Position numbers and translations under genes: made by a program
Origin: Monomorium pharaonis
Taxonomy: Eukaryota; Arthropoda; Insecta; Hymenoptera; Formicidae
Assembly: GCF_013373865.1 (NCBI RefSeq)
Contig: NC_050468.1
Location: forward strand, 16,944,774 to 17,008,773
Direction: 5' to 3'
DNA: 64,000 nt
The notes under the pieces: generated by a model
Told to the model about the DNA's origin: nothing
Databases searched by the model: none
Seen by the model: only the letters and a program-made list of their open reading frames with translations
Shown: piece after piece, positions 23,391 through 36,278 of the stretch
Numbering within the stretch: the stretch's first letter is position 1
Layout of the letters: each line of letters starts with the position of its first letter

Positions 23391-23534
23391 GATCCCTTAG
23401 GAAAATTTACTTTAAATAAAGTTAAAGTTTTCAAAATTACCTTACAAATCTAAAAGTTTACTGAAGAAATTTTTAAGTAATTTTTAGGTAATTTAAGATA
23501 TTTAAAGGGTTTATCTAAAGTAATTTCCTAAGGG
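23391..23534. repeat. Imperfect inverted repeat
   Basis: TCCCTTAGGAAAATTTACTT at the left faces AAGTAATTTCCTAAGGGA at the right. Weaker pairing extends inward. Confidence 0.55.
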
Positions 23535-25045
23535 ATTTTGTAATTTAAAAGATAAATGCAATAAAAAAATGTATTTGAACATATTTTCTTGGCTCAGGAT
23601 TTGTTCTAGGATAATAAATTACTTATTTGCAGGAAACACAGAAAGCACGAACAACAACGAAAGATAAAAACATCATTCAAAGACGTTTTAAAAATGCCCG
23701 TTGTTACTGGCCGAGTTGCGTGATGTAAACAGATTGTACGTATGAAACTACTGATAATTTATGTGGCTAGAATCCAAAAGCTCTACTTATGTTGAAACAC
23801 ATACAATAAAAATTGTTCTCCAGAATAATTGGTTCTTCAAAACCTCGCATGTATACTGTTAGATAAATTTGAAATAACTTTATTTGTAGTTATTTATTAA
23901 AATTAACATTTCAAATAATAATATTAATAAAAGAGAGTAACTGTTTCCTTAAAATACGTACACAAAAATATAGAATAATAGTCGAACAGACTCTCTCACT
24001 GATGTAATAGTAAAATTGAATATCAATATCAAATTGAAGAAGTTACGACAAGGGGTAAACTTTGTCGAAAACTTTTTCCAAGATTTGATTCCGCATTTCT
24101 CAATGAGTTTGTTATTACAGATGAATCAAAATTAGAATTTGAAATACCTTATAAATAATTCGGAATAATTGTACATCGATTGAATCTTCTTTGTAATATG
24201 AATTCAATAGTATTTATATTGATTATATCGTAGATGTGTTACTCTATTTCTACATTGTTGAGCTTGACGCTTTTTTTCTGTCATATTTGAAATCTCATAT
24301 TTTCTCGTTAAAATTTTTCCGTTTTTTGTTGACGCTTTTGTCATACCCGTCGGTCATAAAGCGTTGCATGTGCATTTTCAAATAGATAAGTACAAGAGAG
24401 CATAAAAACGTCGCCGAAGTAAAGTGAGAATAAATGAGAAAATAAAGAAAGTGAGAAAAAGAAAAAAAAGGAAGAGCAACACCTCGCCCGTGGAGTCATA
24501 TGCGCTCTAATGCTAAAAGCTCCGTATAAACGGCATCTTTTCTATGACCATAAATTCAGTTATTATTGAAAATCCTTCCCGCTCATCTCAATGGTACATA
24601 TGTGCCGAAAAGTGCTTTGATACGTTTTACCATGAATCAATAAGTAAAAGCAAAAAGAAAATGTTATTTATATATTATTCATTTTTTTATAAATTTGTAA
24701 AGGCAAATTATAAGAAAAAAGTTTATTTATATTAATTTTGTTTTTATTCTTCCGTTATTTTTAGATTTGTGTGCATGTAAGTGTGCTTATTTTGTTAAAA
24801 AATTATAATTAATTAGAAACTAAATTTGAAAATATAATAATTAGAGAAGATGGTATTACACGGTCCACATGTATGATAAGGGTTGTGTAAGTATTGTGGC
24901 CACTCGTATTATCTCCGTTATCAAATGATAGTAATTACATTTGGAACCATTTGTCTAGTAGCCTGCAATTATGTAGTGGCTAATATATCAGTATATAATA
25001 AACAACATTTGTTACAAGATGTTTTTATTTTTAAGCGTTTTAAAA

Positions 25046-25048
<3 letters not shown>
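23535..25048. other. Gene-free AT-rich DNA
   Basis: Nothing recognisable. Poly-purine stretches occur near 24420-24475. Confidence 0.5.

Positions 25049-25083
<35 letters not shown>
25049..25083. repeat. (TC)n microsatellite
   Basis: A run of TC dinucleotides. Confidence 0.9.
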
Positions 25084-25084
<1 letters not shown>

Positions 25085-26539
25085 TTCAAGATACATTTTA
25101 ATATTAATTATACATACTTCCTTACTTTTTTTAAAATTTGAGTCTTATCACACAAATGTATATATATTTGAGTGTTATTACAATACTTAACATTTTATTC
25201 GGCTGTACACATTTTAAGTTATGCAAATTTAAACAAAAAAAATTTATTAATGTATAAATACTCTTTAAGCGTACTAATATGGCTTTCTTTCAAAGTAGTA
25301 TTCGCTAACTTAAATGCTATATTATTGCTAATTTATTTACATTACGTGTATAATAGATTTTCAGTACAGTCTACATCTAAAAGGCTTATGTGCACGTATA
25401 TTTGTATATATGTATTCTAAAATATATATTTTAAAAATAAATATATAATTTTAAAACAAAGTACTATGTTTTTTAAATAAAAGTTATTGATCTAATTTTT
25501 TAAATTTATTTGCGTATGTGTGTGTGCGCGCGCGCGCATGTGTGGGAGTAGGTCATATTATCACTCTTGTTTCTTTCCGATCCATTATGCAATGTCGTTA
25601 CATTTTTATAAATAATATTTAATGTAGTAAATATGTCGTAATTTTAAATGTAGAATTTATTAAAGATTATTTTGATAAATATCGCGTACGTATTAAGTTT
25701 TTAATTTAAAATATTGATTATTAATAATGTTATTCTATAAAATATAAGCGGTTATATTACCTCCTCTTCTGTATATCCATATCTTAATTGATGAACATAT
25801 AAATATTATTCAATTTTACTTTACATAAAAGGATCCAATTGTACACAATTATTCTGAATTGTTTGTAAAACATTTTCAGATTCCTTTAACAACATGTATA
25901 CATACATTTAATTTCTGTCATTATTCAAGATATTAAATATTTTGCAAATAAATATTTTTTTACAGTACTAGATAAACTTATGTATAATAGTTAGACAGTG
26001 AGTAAAATGCTCTTGTATGCGGTGATTTTGTATAGGAATTGTTTTACTTGGTTTTGTTAGTATTGTCCTTCTTTATAGCTACTTAACTTGTGAGTAAATC
26101 GAATTTTCCTTGTAGAATTGGGTCAAGATTGTCAGAGAGGTTTCTAATGCAAGCAGATTTTCAACCACGCCATAAGAAAAACCGATAAACGAGAGAGATT
26201 GATGTAGTTAGTTAGCATATGCACTTAGAATAAAAGAGAAAAGATTTTACGAGAAAAGATTATACATGTATGTAAATTTTTTACAATTTAATTAACAATA
26301 ATAAGATGCTCGAACATCTTAAATAAGAATTAATTTCCAAAATGTGATACTCGAAAAAATACTAATCTTTTATAATAAATAAATATAATAATATTTCCAA
26401 ATTAAATTAAATTTAATTCTAAAACAATAAATTATATAATTCAAATTTAAAAATATTCTAGATGATATTATGTAATTAAACAGAATTTTACTTAAAATTA
26501 ATCATAATAATTACAAAAAATTATAAAAATGTTTCATGA

Positions 26540-26542
<3 letters not shown>
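25084..26542. other. Gene-free AT-rich DNA
   Basis: A short GT/CG alternating stretch lies at 25516-25544. Otherwise there are only chance frames. Confidence 0.5.

Positions 26543-26607
<65 letters not shown>
26543..26607. repeat. (TG)n microsatellite
   Basis: About 32 uninterrupted TG units. Confidence 0.97.
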
Positions 26608-26611
<4 letters not shown>

Positions 26612-27898
26612 CGTTTTAGCAAATTAAATAAAATTTTTAATAATTATAATTAAATATTTTATCATTAAAAAAATTTTATAACAAAGAATTGTGCAATTGT
26701 ATTTAAAATATAAAAAGAGAACGTGTAAGTTGGTTTCAAAATTATTTTATATAATAATAGCATTGCATTATAAAGTTTCTCTGAAAAATGAATAAGTTGG
26801 TTAACTAAATGTCTTTTAATTTAATAAATCTATTAGTAAAAACAGATCATTGTAATAATAAATAAAAATGTTTTACACGAATTATTTTTTGCAAGAATAT
26901 TTAGTGCAAGCGCGTTTCGGGTCAAACAGAATGACGTTACCCGAATAATTTCGCAGTGCAGCGGTGTTCGACACATCGCATGCATTCATCGAAATTCAAC
27001 GGCTTGATCGATAGGCAGATTTAACGAACGTCAATTGGAGAGTCATGCATGAGGAGAGAATCCCAAAAATGGCACAGACTCTTGATATCGAGAGATGTGG
27101 AAATCGTTTCGATAAAGGGCATCATTCGTAAGTTATCTCAAAAAATTTCAAGTTCCTCGAAATAGTTCACTGGATTTGCTTCAAGAGCGAAGGAGTTTCC
27201 TAGAAGTATTTTAGGTAGGATCAAGAACACTTGATCGAACGTACTCGCAATTACGACAATGGTGTTTGAACGAGTGACGAGCATCCGACGTCTTTAGCTC
27301 AATAAAAACCGAGCATCGCGTAGCGCTACGATTCACAATGGAAACTTTCTTCTTAAGTGCCAATTAGACGCTTATAGGATGAACGTAAATCAGTGAGAGT
27401 TTTTGTAAAATATAATTTATTTTTTTGCGTTTTTTATTTTAATTTATTTTTTTTAAATTATAAGTAATTATATAATGTAATCTAATTGTTATGTATTTAA
27501 GTGGAATACGAAATCTATTGGACTATTTTAAATGCAGCTCTATTATCATCGTATCGCTCGCTCCTAATAGGTGAGAATATACCGCATCCTATCGTTCACT
27601 ATCCTTCCTTTCTGCTCATGATAAATGCGACAAGACGACAAAAGGAAGCGGTAAATCTCCAAGGGCTCTTTGCTTCAAACAGAGAGCTCGTCGAGCAAAA
27701 GAAAAAGAAGCTTCTCGTGCGATGGTTTGCTCGTAATCATGGACGTGTCCGGGAAGAATGACGGAAAGAGTGACACGTGGGAGTACTGATAAATACATGA
27801 GTGTGATGATCTCTGAAAATTGCGTTCTTTTGACTTCCGAAAAGGGGTCAGTAAGAGTTGTACTTAAAAAAGTAGTAGAATTATCTAGAAGATTGAGA

Positions 27899-27906
<8 letters not shown>
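26608..27906. other. Gene-free, GC-richer patch
   Basis: 26900-27390 and 27500-27780 are less AT-rich, but their frames show no family. Confidence 0.45.

Positions 27907-27993
<87 letters not shown>
27907..27993. repeat. (GA)n microsatellite
   Basis: About 43 GA units. Open frames across it on both strands read Arg-Glu or Ser-Leu repeats and are not genes. Confidence 0.97.
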
Positions 27994-27996
<3 letters not shown>

Positions 27997-29665
27997 TTCG
28001 ACATTGAGCTGTAGTAATTCGGTTAAGGGAATTTTGATGTCCACGCGTCGTAATTCCGCTCCATTTTCTCCGGATCAATTTCTTCTCTTTCCATCAGAAT
28101 TTTCTTTTTACTTGAAATTGGAGAAACAACTGCTACTGAAATATATCCCATTCTTCTGTTTCGAAATTTGATATCGGAGGTTTTTGAAATTGTTAAAGTT
28201 TCATGTATAATATAACAAAAATTCCTTAACTTTAATGTGAAAGATGACTAAAATAATAGAATAATATTTAATTTGAAAATTATTTATCGATATTTATATA
28301 TTTTTGGCAAGAAAATGTTTAAATAGAAATGGGAAAAGTTTTAATTAATTTTAAACGCGCGGTTATGCACGCTATAGCTGCACACAAATTGCATTATTCA
28401 CACTATTGTAGTATTTTTTAAATGTAGACAATGACTTGTCGAGATTCGTCGCAAAGGAAGTAACATATAAAGGCATGCTATTCATATATCACACCTGACC
28501 TATATTTACACCTGACATTATAAGACACGCACACGAGATTGAAACAAATTTATGGATGAAGAAATTTCGGCCAGTGCGAGGTTAAGACGCTTCTTATTTT
28601 TCATTGACAAAATTCACGCAACATTAGTCAGAAATAAAATTTTTTTACTACTACCTTCTATTAATTTTTATAACAATAGAATTCATCTCATAACGCGCGC
28701 TATTTTGGATTTTTTTCCAATAAATATACAAAAAGATTCTACAGGAATCGATAAATATTTAATGTGTTGTCGCTGAAACAATTGCAATCTAGAAATATCG
28801 TCCTACATAGATTACGAGCTTTCCACAAAAAAAGAGAAATTTATTCTATAAAAAAAAACAACGCTATTGTGTACCATTTATTTAAACAATATACACACAG
28901 ACATACACACAATCCTATCTCCTATCTAAAAAAAGGCATGTAAAGTCGATTGCTCGCATTTCTCGAAGATCATTGTTGTCGCTTTTCCGCGATGCCAATT
29001 GGTTCTCTCGCTGCGCTTACTTCGTGTTGCAAGAGTAGCTGTCATTGCAATTGAATTTTGACAGCTGTCAAATTTGTATAAATATTATCTATACATTTAT
29101 TGTTGTAATTTATTTTTAAAAGGTAAAATTTATTTTTAAAAAATAAAAAGTTAAGTAGCGCGCGCGAAGCATGCGTCTGTGGTGTCTAGTGGTATATAAA
29201 CCTGAAATATTTTTTATATTCTTTGATAATAATGGTATAACTATTTATTTTAAATATTTTTATAAATGTTTATCATAATTTTTTTAATACCTGACAAACT
29301 CAAACATAAAAATATGTACAAATAATTTAGCTTCCGAAACGGACCAATCTCCAATTTAGTTCAAATTTTGGAAATTTCATTTAGTGAAAAAAAACATGCA
29401 AGGATTTTTGGCGACTCAAAAACAATTTTTTTAAATGTCGGTAAGTAGGAAATCCATAATTTGTAGACAAAAATTTAAATGTGTATGTGTGTGTGTTTGT
29501 GTGTGACCACAGCGAAGCAATGTCTTTGTTTACTTTTTTTATGGGTGTACTTGTAAAATGATTAAGTGTTAATTCCGTTACCAGACATTGTATTGAAAAC
29601 CTGCAAACACATGTGAACTTTACTTCGTTTGCAGTGTGCACATGGGTTAGCGACTTGGATGGGGT
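27994..29665. other. Gene-free AT-rich DNA
   Basis: Nothing recognisable beyond short low-complexity stretches. Confidence 0.5.
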
Positions 29666-29875
29666 GCGTGCGTGAGTGAGTGAATGAGTGAGTGAGTGAG
29701 TGAGTGAGTGAGTGAGTGAGTGAGTGAGAGTGAGTGAGAGTGAGTGAGGAGTGAGTGAGGAGTGAGTGAGTGACTGAATGAGAGTAAGTGAGGAGTGAGT
29801 GAGTAAGAGTGAGTGAGAGTGAGTGAGAAGTGAGTGAGGAGTAAGTGAGTAAGTAAGTGAGTGAGTGAGTGAGTG
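29666..29875. repeat. (GAGT)n tract flanking the minisatellite
   Basis: Mostly GAGT/GTGA tetramers with GAGTGAGGAGT interruptions. It grades into the 11-bp array. Confidence 0.9.
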
Positions 29876-31425
29876 AGCGAGGAGTGAGCGAGGAGTGAGC
29901 GAGGAGTGAGCGGGGAGTGAGCCAGGAGTAAACCGGGAGTAAGCCGGGAGTGAGCCGGGAGTAAGCCGGGAGTGAGCCAGGAGTGAGTGAGTGAGTGAGC
30001 GAAGAGTGAGCGAGGAGTGAGCGAGGAGTGAGCCGGGAGTGAACCGGGAGTAAGCCGGGAGTGAGCGAGGAGTGAGCCGGGAGTGAGCCGGGAGTGAGCA
30101 AGGAGTGAGCCAGGAGAGAGCCGGGAGTAAGCCGGGAGTAAGCCGGGAGTGAGCGAGGAGTGAGCGAGGAGTGAGCCGGGAGTGAGCCGGGAGTGAGCCG
30201 GGAGTGAGCCAGGAGTGAGTGAGTAAGTGAGCGAGGAGTGAGCCGGGAGTGAGCCGGGAGTGAGCAAAGAGTGAGCCAGGAGAGAGCAGGGAGTAAGTCG
30301 GGAGTGAGCGAGGAGTGAGCCGGGAGTGAGCCGGGAGTGAGCCAGGAGTGAGCCAGGAGTGAGTGAGTGAGTGAGCGAGGAGTGAGCGAGGAGTGAGCGA
30401 GGAGTGAGCGAGGAGTGAGCCGGGAGTGAACCGGGAGTGAACCGGGAGTGAGCGAGGAGTGAGCCGGGAGTGAGCCGGGAGTGAGCCGGGAGTGAGCCGG
30501 GAGTGAGCGAGGAGTGAGCCAGGAGAGAGCCGGGAGTAAGCCGGGAGTGAGCCGGGAGTGAGCCAGGAGTGAGCCAGGAGTGAGTGAGTGAGTGAGCGAG
30601 GAGTGAGCGAGAAGTAAGCCGGGAGTGAACCGGGAGTAAGCCGGGAGTGAGCGAGGAGTGAGCCGGGAGTGAGCAAGGAGTGAGCCAGGAGAGAGCCGGG
30701 AGTAAGCCGGGAGTGAGCGAGGAGTGAGCCGGGAGTGAGCCGGGAGTGAGCAAGGAGTGAGCCAGGAGAGAGCCGGGAGTAAGCCGGGAGTGAGCGAGGA
30801 GTGAGCCGGGAGTGAGCCGGGAGTGAGCCGGGAGTGAGCCAGGAGTGAGCCAGGAGTGAGTGAGTGAGTGAGCGAGGAGTGAGCGAGGAGTGAGCGAGGA
30901 GTGAGCGGGGAGTGAGCCAGGAGTAAACCGGGAGTGAGCCAGGAGTGAGTGAGTGAGTGAGCGAGGAGTGAGCGAGGAGTGAGCGAGGAGTGAGCCGGGA
31001 GTGAACCGGGAGTAAGCCGGGAGTGAGCGAGGAGTGAGCCGGGAGTGAGCCGGGAGTGAGCAAGGAGTGAGCCAGGAGAGAGCCGGGAGTAAGCCGGGAG
31101 TGAGCGAGGAGTGAGCCGGGAGTGAGCCGGGAGTGAGCCGGGAGTGAGCAAGGAGTGAGCCAGGAGAGAGCCGGGAGTAAGCCGGGAGTGAGCGAGGAGT
31201 GAGCCGGGAGTGAGCCGGGAGTGAGCCAGGAGTGAGCCAGGAGTGAGCCAGGAGTGAGTGAGTGAGTGAGCGAGGAGTGAGCGAGGAGTGAGCGAGGAGT
31301 GAGCCGGGAGTGAGCCGGGAGTGAGCCGGGAGTGAGCCGGGAGTGAGCGAGGAGTGAGCCGGGAGTGAGCCGGGAGTGAGCGAGGAGTGAGCGAGGAGTG
31401 AGCGAGGAGTGAGCGAGGAGTAAGC
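29876..31425. repeat. 11-bp minisatellite, about 140 units
   Basis: The basic unit is GGAGTGAGCCG, with variants ending GCGAG, GCCAG and GCAAG. Units combine into higher-order blocks: a GCAAGG variant recurs 77 bp apart (30671, 30748) and 88 bp apart (31058, 31146). GAGTGAGTGAGTGAG spacers break the array at about 29985, 30220, 30360, 30585, 30850, 30945 and 31255. The minus strand has no stops, so three frames stay open for 500-700 codons. All three read the same 11-residue peptide cycle (LTPGSLPAHSR). These frames are by-products, not genes. Confidence 0.95.
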
Positions 31426-31565
31426 GAGTGAGTGAGTGAAAAAGGGATGAGAGGGAGGGAGCAAACAAGCGAGCGTAACTAGATAAATATGTAGCTAGGT
31501 AGCTAGGTAGCAGTAAGTATGCAAGTAGGTATATATGTTGGTCTGTATGTATGTAGGTAGGTATG

Positions 31566-31644
31566 CATGTATGTATGTATGTATGTATGTATGTATGTAT
31601 GTATGTATGAATGTATGTATGTATGTATGTATGTATGTATGTAT
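31566..31644. repeat. (GTAT)n microsatellite
   Basis: About 19 GTAT units, preceded at 31490-31560 by related TAGGTAGC/TAGGTATG repeats. Confidence 0.95.
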
Positions 31645-31797
31645 AATTAAACTTTACATTTTTTTATTCAGAATTGCAGAAGATGTTTGATTAATGTAAA
31701 CGAAAGATAGAGAAAATCAAATTGCAATTATTATTTTTAAAGTGAAAAGTCAAATAGCGCGCGCCTGTAATGTTCTAGTATAATAAATTAATGCATT

Positions 31798-31798
<1 letters not shown>

Positions 31799-31838
<40 letters not shown>
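31799..31838. repeat. (TA)n microsatellite
   Basis: Twenty TA units. Confidence 0.95.
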
Positions 31839-31840
<2 letters not shown>

Positions 31841-34132
31841 TGTATTAATTATTTAGGTAAAGAATATTGTCAAATAATACATTTTTATGTTAACAAAAAA
31901 TATTAGTTCCTCGTTATGTACTTTTAAATGTAAGAGAAAGTACTAAATTATTTTATTAATTTTACTAGTTAAAGTTAATCGCATAATAGAAAAATGTCAA
32001 GTAACAAAATTGTTATTAAATAATTATCATCTATTACATTTTAACTCAATAAAATTTTGTTCACTAAACTCATACTTTTATTGTTGTAGGTGTATACGTA
32101 TATATGCATAATATTAACTCTTTTTACAAATTTTGGAAATATATTTTATATCAAAAGTGTAAGTAGAGGTTACTCAATAAATATATTATTTGTTAGTTTT
32201 ATGTGTGTATTACTTGTAACATTTATAAAAAAATAAAAACAATATTCTTTAATAATCAGTTTTTCTTTAATAATGTCGAGTTCAATCTCTATATCTTTTA
32301 AAAGAATTTTATCGTGGATGCTATATCACGTATTACTTAGCGTTCCATTTTCAGGTGGCCTTGATCCCTTTTATGTCTTTATGTTCTTTTCACTCTGCTT
32401 TTATTTCTAGATCATGGAGATGCTTAAGAAAGTGCGTACGTGTGATGACAGGCTGGCACGCGCAAATGTTTGCAAAGCAGATTAAAAATCGAAGAGTTTG
32501 AACGCGAAGAAACAGAAGGTTGCCTATAGAACATAGAGATAGAACGGTAACATGAAGGGAAAGAAGGCGTGAAAGAAGGGAGGGATATAATGTACTAAAA
32601 TGTCCTCTCGTGTTTCATTGAAGCTGTTGTGACACATTTTTTGTGCTGTCCCTCTCTTTGTATTTCTTTTTCTCTCTTTGTCTTCCCTTTTTCATTTCTC
32701 TAATTGTGGCTTTTTTATTCCGTTTAAATTTTTTTTATTCACTGAGAATTTAATTTTTACGAAAGTTATCGTTTTAGTCTTTTCTACTTCTGCTACTTTC
32801 TACATACATGTCATCTAACACCTAATCAACAAAGTGTGAAGATCTGTTTATTCATTTATTGACTAGAAATTAATGGAAACATTTCTTTATTTTTTATTTT
32901 TTGGATAAGTATATGCAGTTGTTTTTTTATATGGAAGTGTTACTTTTATTTCAATACAATTTTATCATATACATACATATATACATATATATATTTTTTC
33001 TTCTTTTTTGTAATTATAGGCTCTCTTTTTCCATCACTTATCATGATCCTTTCACTCATAAGATTTAATGTTCTTTTTTCTTTTTATCTCTGTAAAGTCT
33101 TGAGGCTCGCATTCTTGTTCTCTTTATCCTTGTCCTCTTTTCTTCTTTCTGCATTCCTTCCATACTTTCATACTCGATTTCTATTTCCCCGCAGAGCGAC
33201 ATCGGTCTCCTGATTCCCACGAGGAGAATCAACGGCACTGTGGCCAAAGACAAAGCACGATCGTAGATGATGTGTCTAGCTCGTCGTTCGACCGGATAAT
33301 CCGAGCGGCATTCGTTGAGGATGAGAATGAATGGGATGACGGAACTGATCAAGCGAGAATCGTAAAATTGACGTCCATTGACAGAGTGCTCATCACATAT
33401 CGCTGATAGTTGATAGAAATGTGCATATGTATTTATAGTCGAACAAAACTATTTTACTCATATTGATAAAAAATCTGTTTAATATAAATAACTTTTATGT
33501 AAGTTAGAATATTTACAATCTGATATACAAGTTAAATGAAGAGAGTAAGTATAAATAAGAGAAATATTAATTATATTTTATTAAATTTATTTAGAAATAA
33601 TTATAAGTGATATAAAATAAAATTATATTGTAATATATTTTTTTAATATTTAACGTTTAGTTGTGTCCGTTTAATAAGTTATTTAAATTTTTTACTATTA
33701 ATTTTAGTGTAATTATATAATGAGAAAAATTAAGATTTGAATAATTTAAAAATGTATTGTAATTGCTTTATGGCATAAGATAATTTTGGTTTAATATGAT
33801 TTTTATTTTTTAATAATTTGGTGGAAATTGTACTTATATAAATAAATGTATAATATTTAATGAGTTCAATTATAACATCTGATCTTGGTTAAATAACAAG
33901 GTATATAGTTAGCTACATGAAGAGATATTCTCTTCTCCGTTTTGGGAATTAAATTCCCCGAAGAACAATAAGCATAAACTTTTGAATCAGCCTTTAACAA
34001 GATCATTATTGTGTAGAATATTTGTAAAGTGCTTGTTAAAATTTGAAAGTATATTCTTTAAGGAGATTGTATTACATCTTAATAAAATTTTAAATAAAAT
34101 AATGCTTACATTAAACGGTATCAAAAATTATC
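31839..34132. other. Gene-free AT-rich DNA
   Basis: A less AT-rich patch at 32330-33400 contains a 95-codon minus-strand frame (33065-33352) with no family. Nothing else was seen. Confidence 0.45.
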
Positions 34133-34212
34133 ATAATAAGTTTATTTAGTTTTATAATTATAGATTTTATAAAATAATTATAAATAATTATAAAACTAAA
34201 TAAACTTATTAT
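34133..34212. repeat. Perfect 28-bp inverted repeat
   Basis: Arms 34133-34160 and 34185-34212 are exact reverse complements (ATAATAAGTTTATTTAGTTT at the start of the left arm). A partial third copy, AAATTTATTTAGTTTTAATAA, follows near 34241. Confidence 0.7.
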
Positions 34213-34706
34213 TATAATTTATAATTTAGTATAATAATAATAAATTTATTTAGTTTTAATAATTTTGATGAGACTGAATTAATTAATTCATTTTATGCTT
34301 ATTAAAAAAAATTTAGTTTTTAATAAATAAACATTATGAAAATATAATATTAAAAAACACCATTTTAAAGTTTACAGTAAAGTTACAGTAAGTTTCAACA
34401 ATTCTCTCAGATAATTATTATTATTATTAGATAATAATGTCAAATTTTTAAGACTATCAAGAAAATGCTATTTTTATCCGAAAATTTGAATATTTCTTGA
34501 GCTTGTATTGTAAAGATATAATTTTAATATCTAAAAAATAAAATACTAAAATATATATAAAGTTTGTATTTTAGGCATTGAAAAATGTAATATCTTATAT
34601 AAAAAATATTCTCATCCATAATTCTTGTACATGTGCACTATCAGTTATAATCACGCGCTATATGGTAATCATAAATCCACAGAAATTTCGTTTGCTCTAT
34701 TATCAA

Positions 34707-34758
34707 TCGATTCGTAGCTCAATGTTAACATAAGATTCGAGTTCGAGACCCGAATCGA
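34707..34758 (+). ncRNA. tRNA-like remnant lacking an anticodon arm
   Basis: TCGATTCG (34707-34714) and CGAATCGA (34751-34758) can pair as an 8-bp acceptor-like stem. TAGCTCAATG after the left strand resembles a pol III A box, and AGTTCGAGACC resembles a B box. The 52-nt length leaves no room for an anticodon arm. It is probably a decayed tRNA or SINE head. Confidence 0.3.
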
Positions 34759-35071
34759 CGAATATCTTTCAGGAGCTCGAATCTGCACTCTTATTCTCGG
34801 TCGTTCGCCTCGCAGGTAGGATTTATGATTCTGGTGCACACGATGACACGTTTCGATTGTATTGCTGGTAATCAGAATCCATTACCTTAGAATTGCAAAG
34901 GCTTTGACATAAGTTGTGCTACTCTTTAAATCCTAGAATTGTAAGGTAATGTACATAAATTTTATATATAATCTCTCATAAATTCTATTTCTTCCATTCA
35001 CTTTAACTCACCATAGTAAACCTTCTTCGGACGCTAAGCTATGCCCAGCTATGCTATTAGATATTGATATG

Positions 35072-35548
35072 TAAAGGAGGAGGATCGATAAGCCACAATT
35101 TCAACCCTCTTCTGAATTTTATTGTAAATTATCAGAAACAATTTCTTAATACATAAAACACTAAATTAAGCTGTTTTCAGCATAAACGAACGTCTTCAAC
35201 GTGCTCGTCATCTTGTTTAAACATAGAAATTTGTATTTGTCGGTATTTTGTGCAGTACTACACAACTTGCTGAATCGTGAGAGACAAGGGTACCCACGTG
35301 AATAAAGTACCCCGTACGTTTTACTGTCTTTATCAATTTTACGTACAAAAATAATTTTATATTACAATGTTCATAATTTTCCAATATAATATCCGTGACT
35401 TTTAGGCAAATTGTGTAGTATTGCACAAAATGCCCACAAGCTAAAAACAGCTAAATTTAATGTTTTATGAATTAAGAAATTGTTTCTGATAATTTACAAT
35501 AAAACTCAGAGGGGGTTGAAATTGTGGCTTATCGGTCCTCCTCCTTTG
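35072..35548. mobile_element. MITE-like element with about 105-bp inverted repeats
   Basis: Left arm 35072-35180 and right arm about 35440-35548 are around 90 percent complementary. The left arm starts TAAAGGAGGAGGATCGATAA and the right arm ends ATCGGTCCTCCTCCTTTGCA. Inner stretches also pair (GTGCAGTACTACACAA with TTGTGTAGTATTGCAC). There is no transposase frame; the short frames within are chance. Confidence 0.75.
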
Positions 35549-35927
35549 CAAGATCGGAAAAAATCCTATGAATTAAAATCTAGACTTTACTACTTGATTT
35601 GCGTACATTTTAAACTATTTCTCAAGAATCTCTATAAAACGCAATTCTTTGAAACTTGGATAATTCTTTCTGTGCCTTCAGTTACGCTTTTGCCTCAGCA
35701 AATACGTAAGAGCTTAGACGATATTTACTCCGAGTGAAATTTAACTCCTGCTAGAGTCACTGAATATCAATCTTTGAGAACTTCAACTTGAGAATGATTT
35801 TCTCAAATAGTAAGTTGTGCGATATTAATTTTGATTACGGCAATCTCACCCTTATTTTTATTTCTTTCTTTCAAGGCTAAAAATTATTTTACGTCTCTAT
35901 TTGTGTTTGTAGCGATTGTGACATAAC

Positions 35928-36278
35928 TGCTGATTTTGGACATAAAAAAATTATTAAAAAATGTTTAATTGCCAGAAATTTGTTTAAAAATGATTGCAAA
36001 GCATAGAACTATATAAGAACTACCAAAAATTGTCGCTAAAATTATCATAAATATTCAGCACACCTTTACTCGGGTGTCGTGCTGATTTCAGACATAAAAG
36101 AATTATTTAAAAATGTTCAATCCCCGGAACTTTGTTTAAAAAAGATTGCAAAGCATAGAACTATAGTATATGAGAACTACCGAGAATTGTCGCTGGATTT
36201 ATCATAAATATTCAGCACGACACCTTTTACTCGAGTGTCATGCTGATTTCGGGCATAAAAAATTCTTTAAAAATGTTT
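35928..36278. repeat. Tandem duplication of about 155 bp with internal hairpin
   Basis: Two full units start at 35928 and 36080, and a partial third at 36241. Each starts TGCTGATTT and shares GATTGCAAAGCATAGAACTA and TCATAAATATTCAGCAC. Each junction can fold, as GACACC and GGTGTC-type arms surround TTTTACTCG. Confidence 0.75.

Noticed and set aside
27616..28171. Ser-Leu and Arg-Glu frames on both strands
   Set aside because: They are carried by the (GA)n microsatellite; the flanking residues match no family.
29381..31468. Three overlapping minus-strand frames of 529-695 codons
   Set aside because: They are produced by a stop-free 11-bp minisatellite; all three frames read the same peptide cycle and no domain is present.
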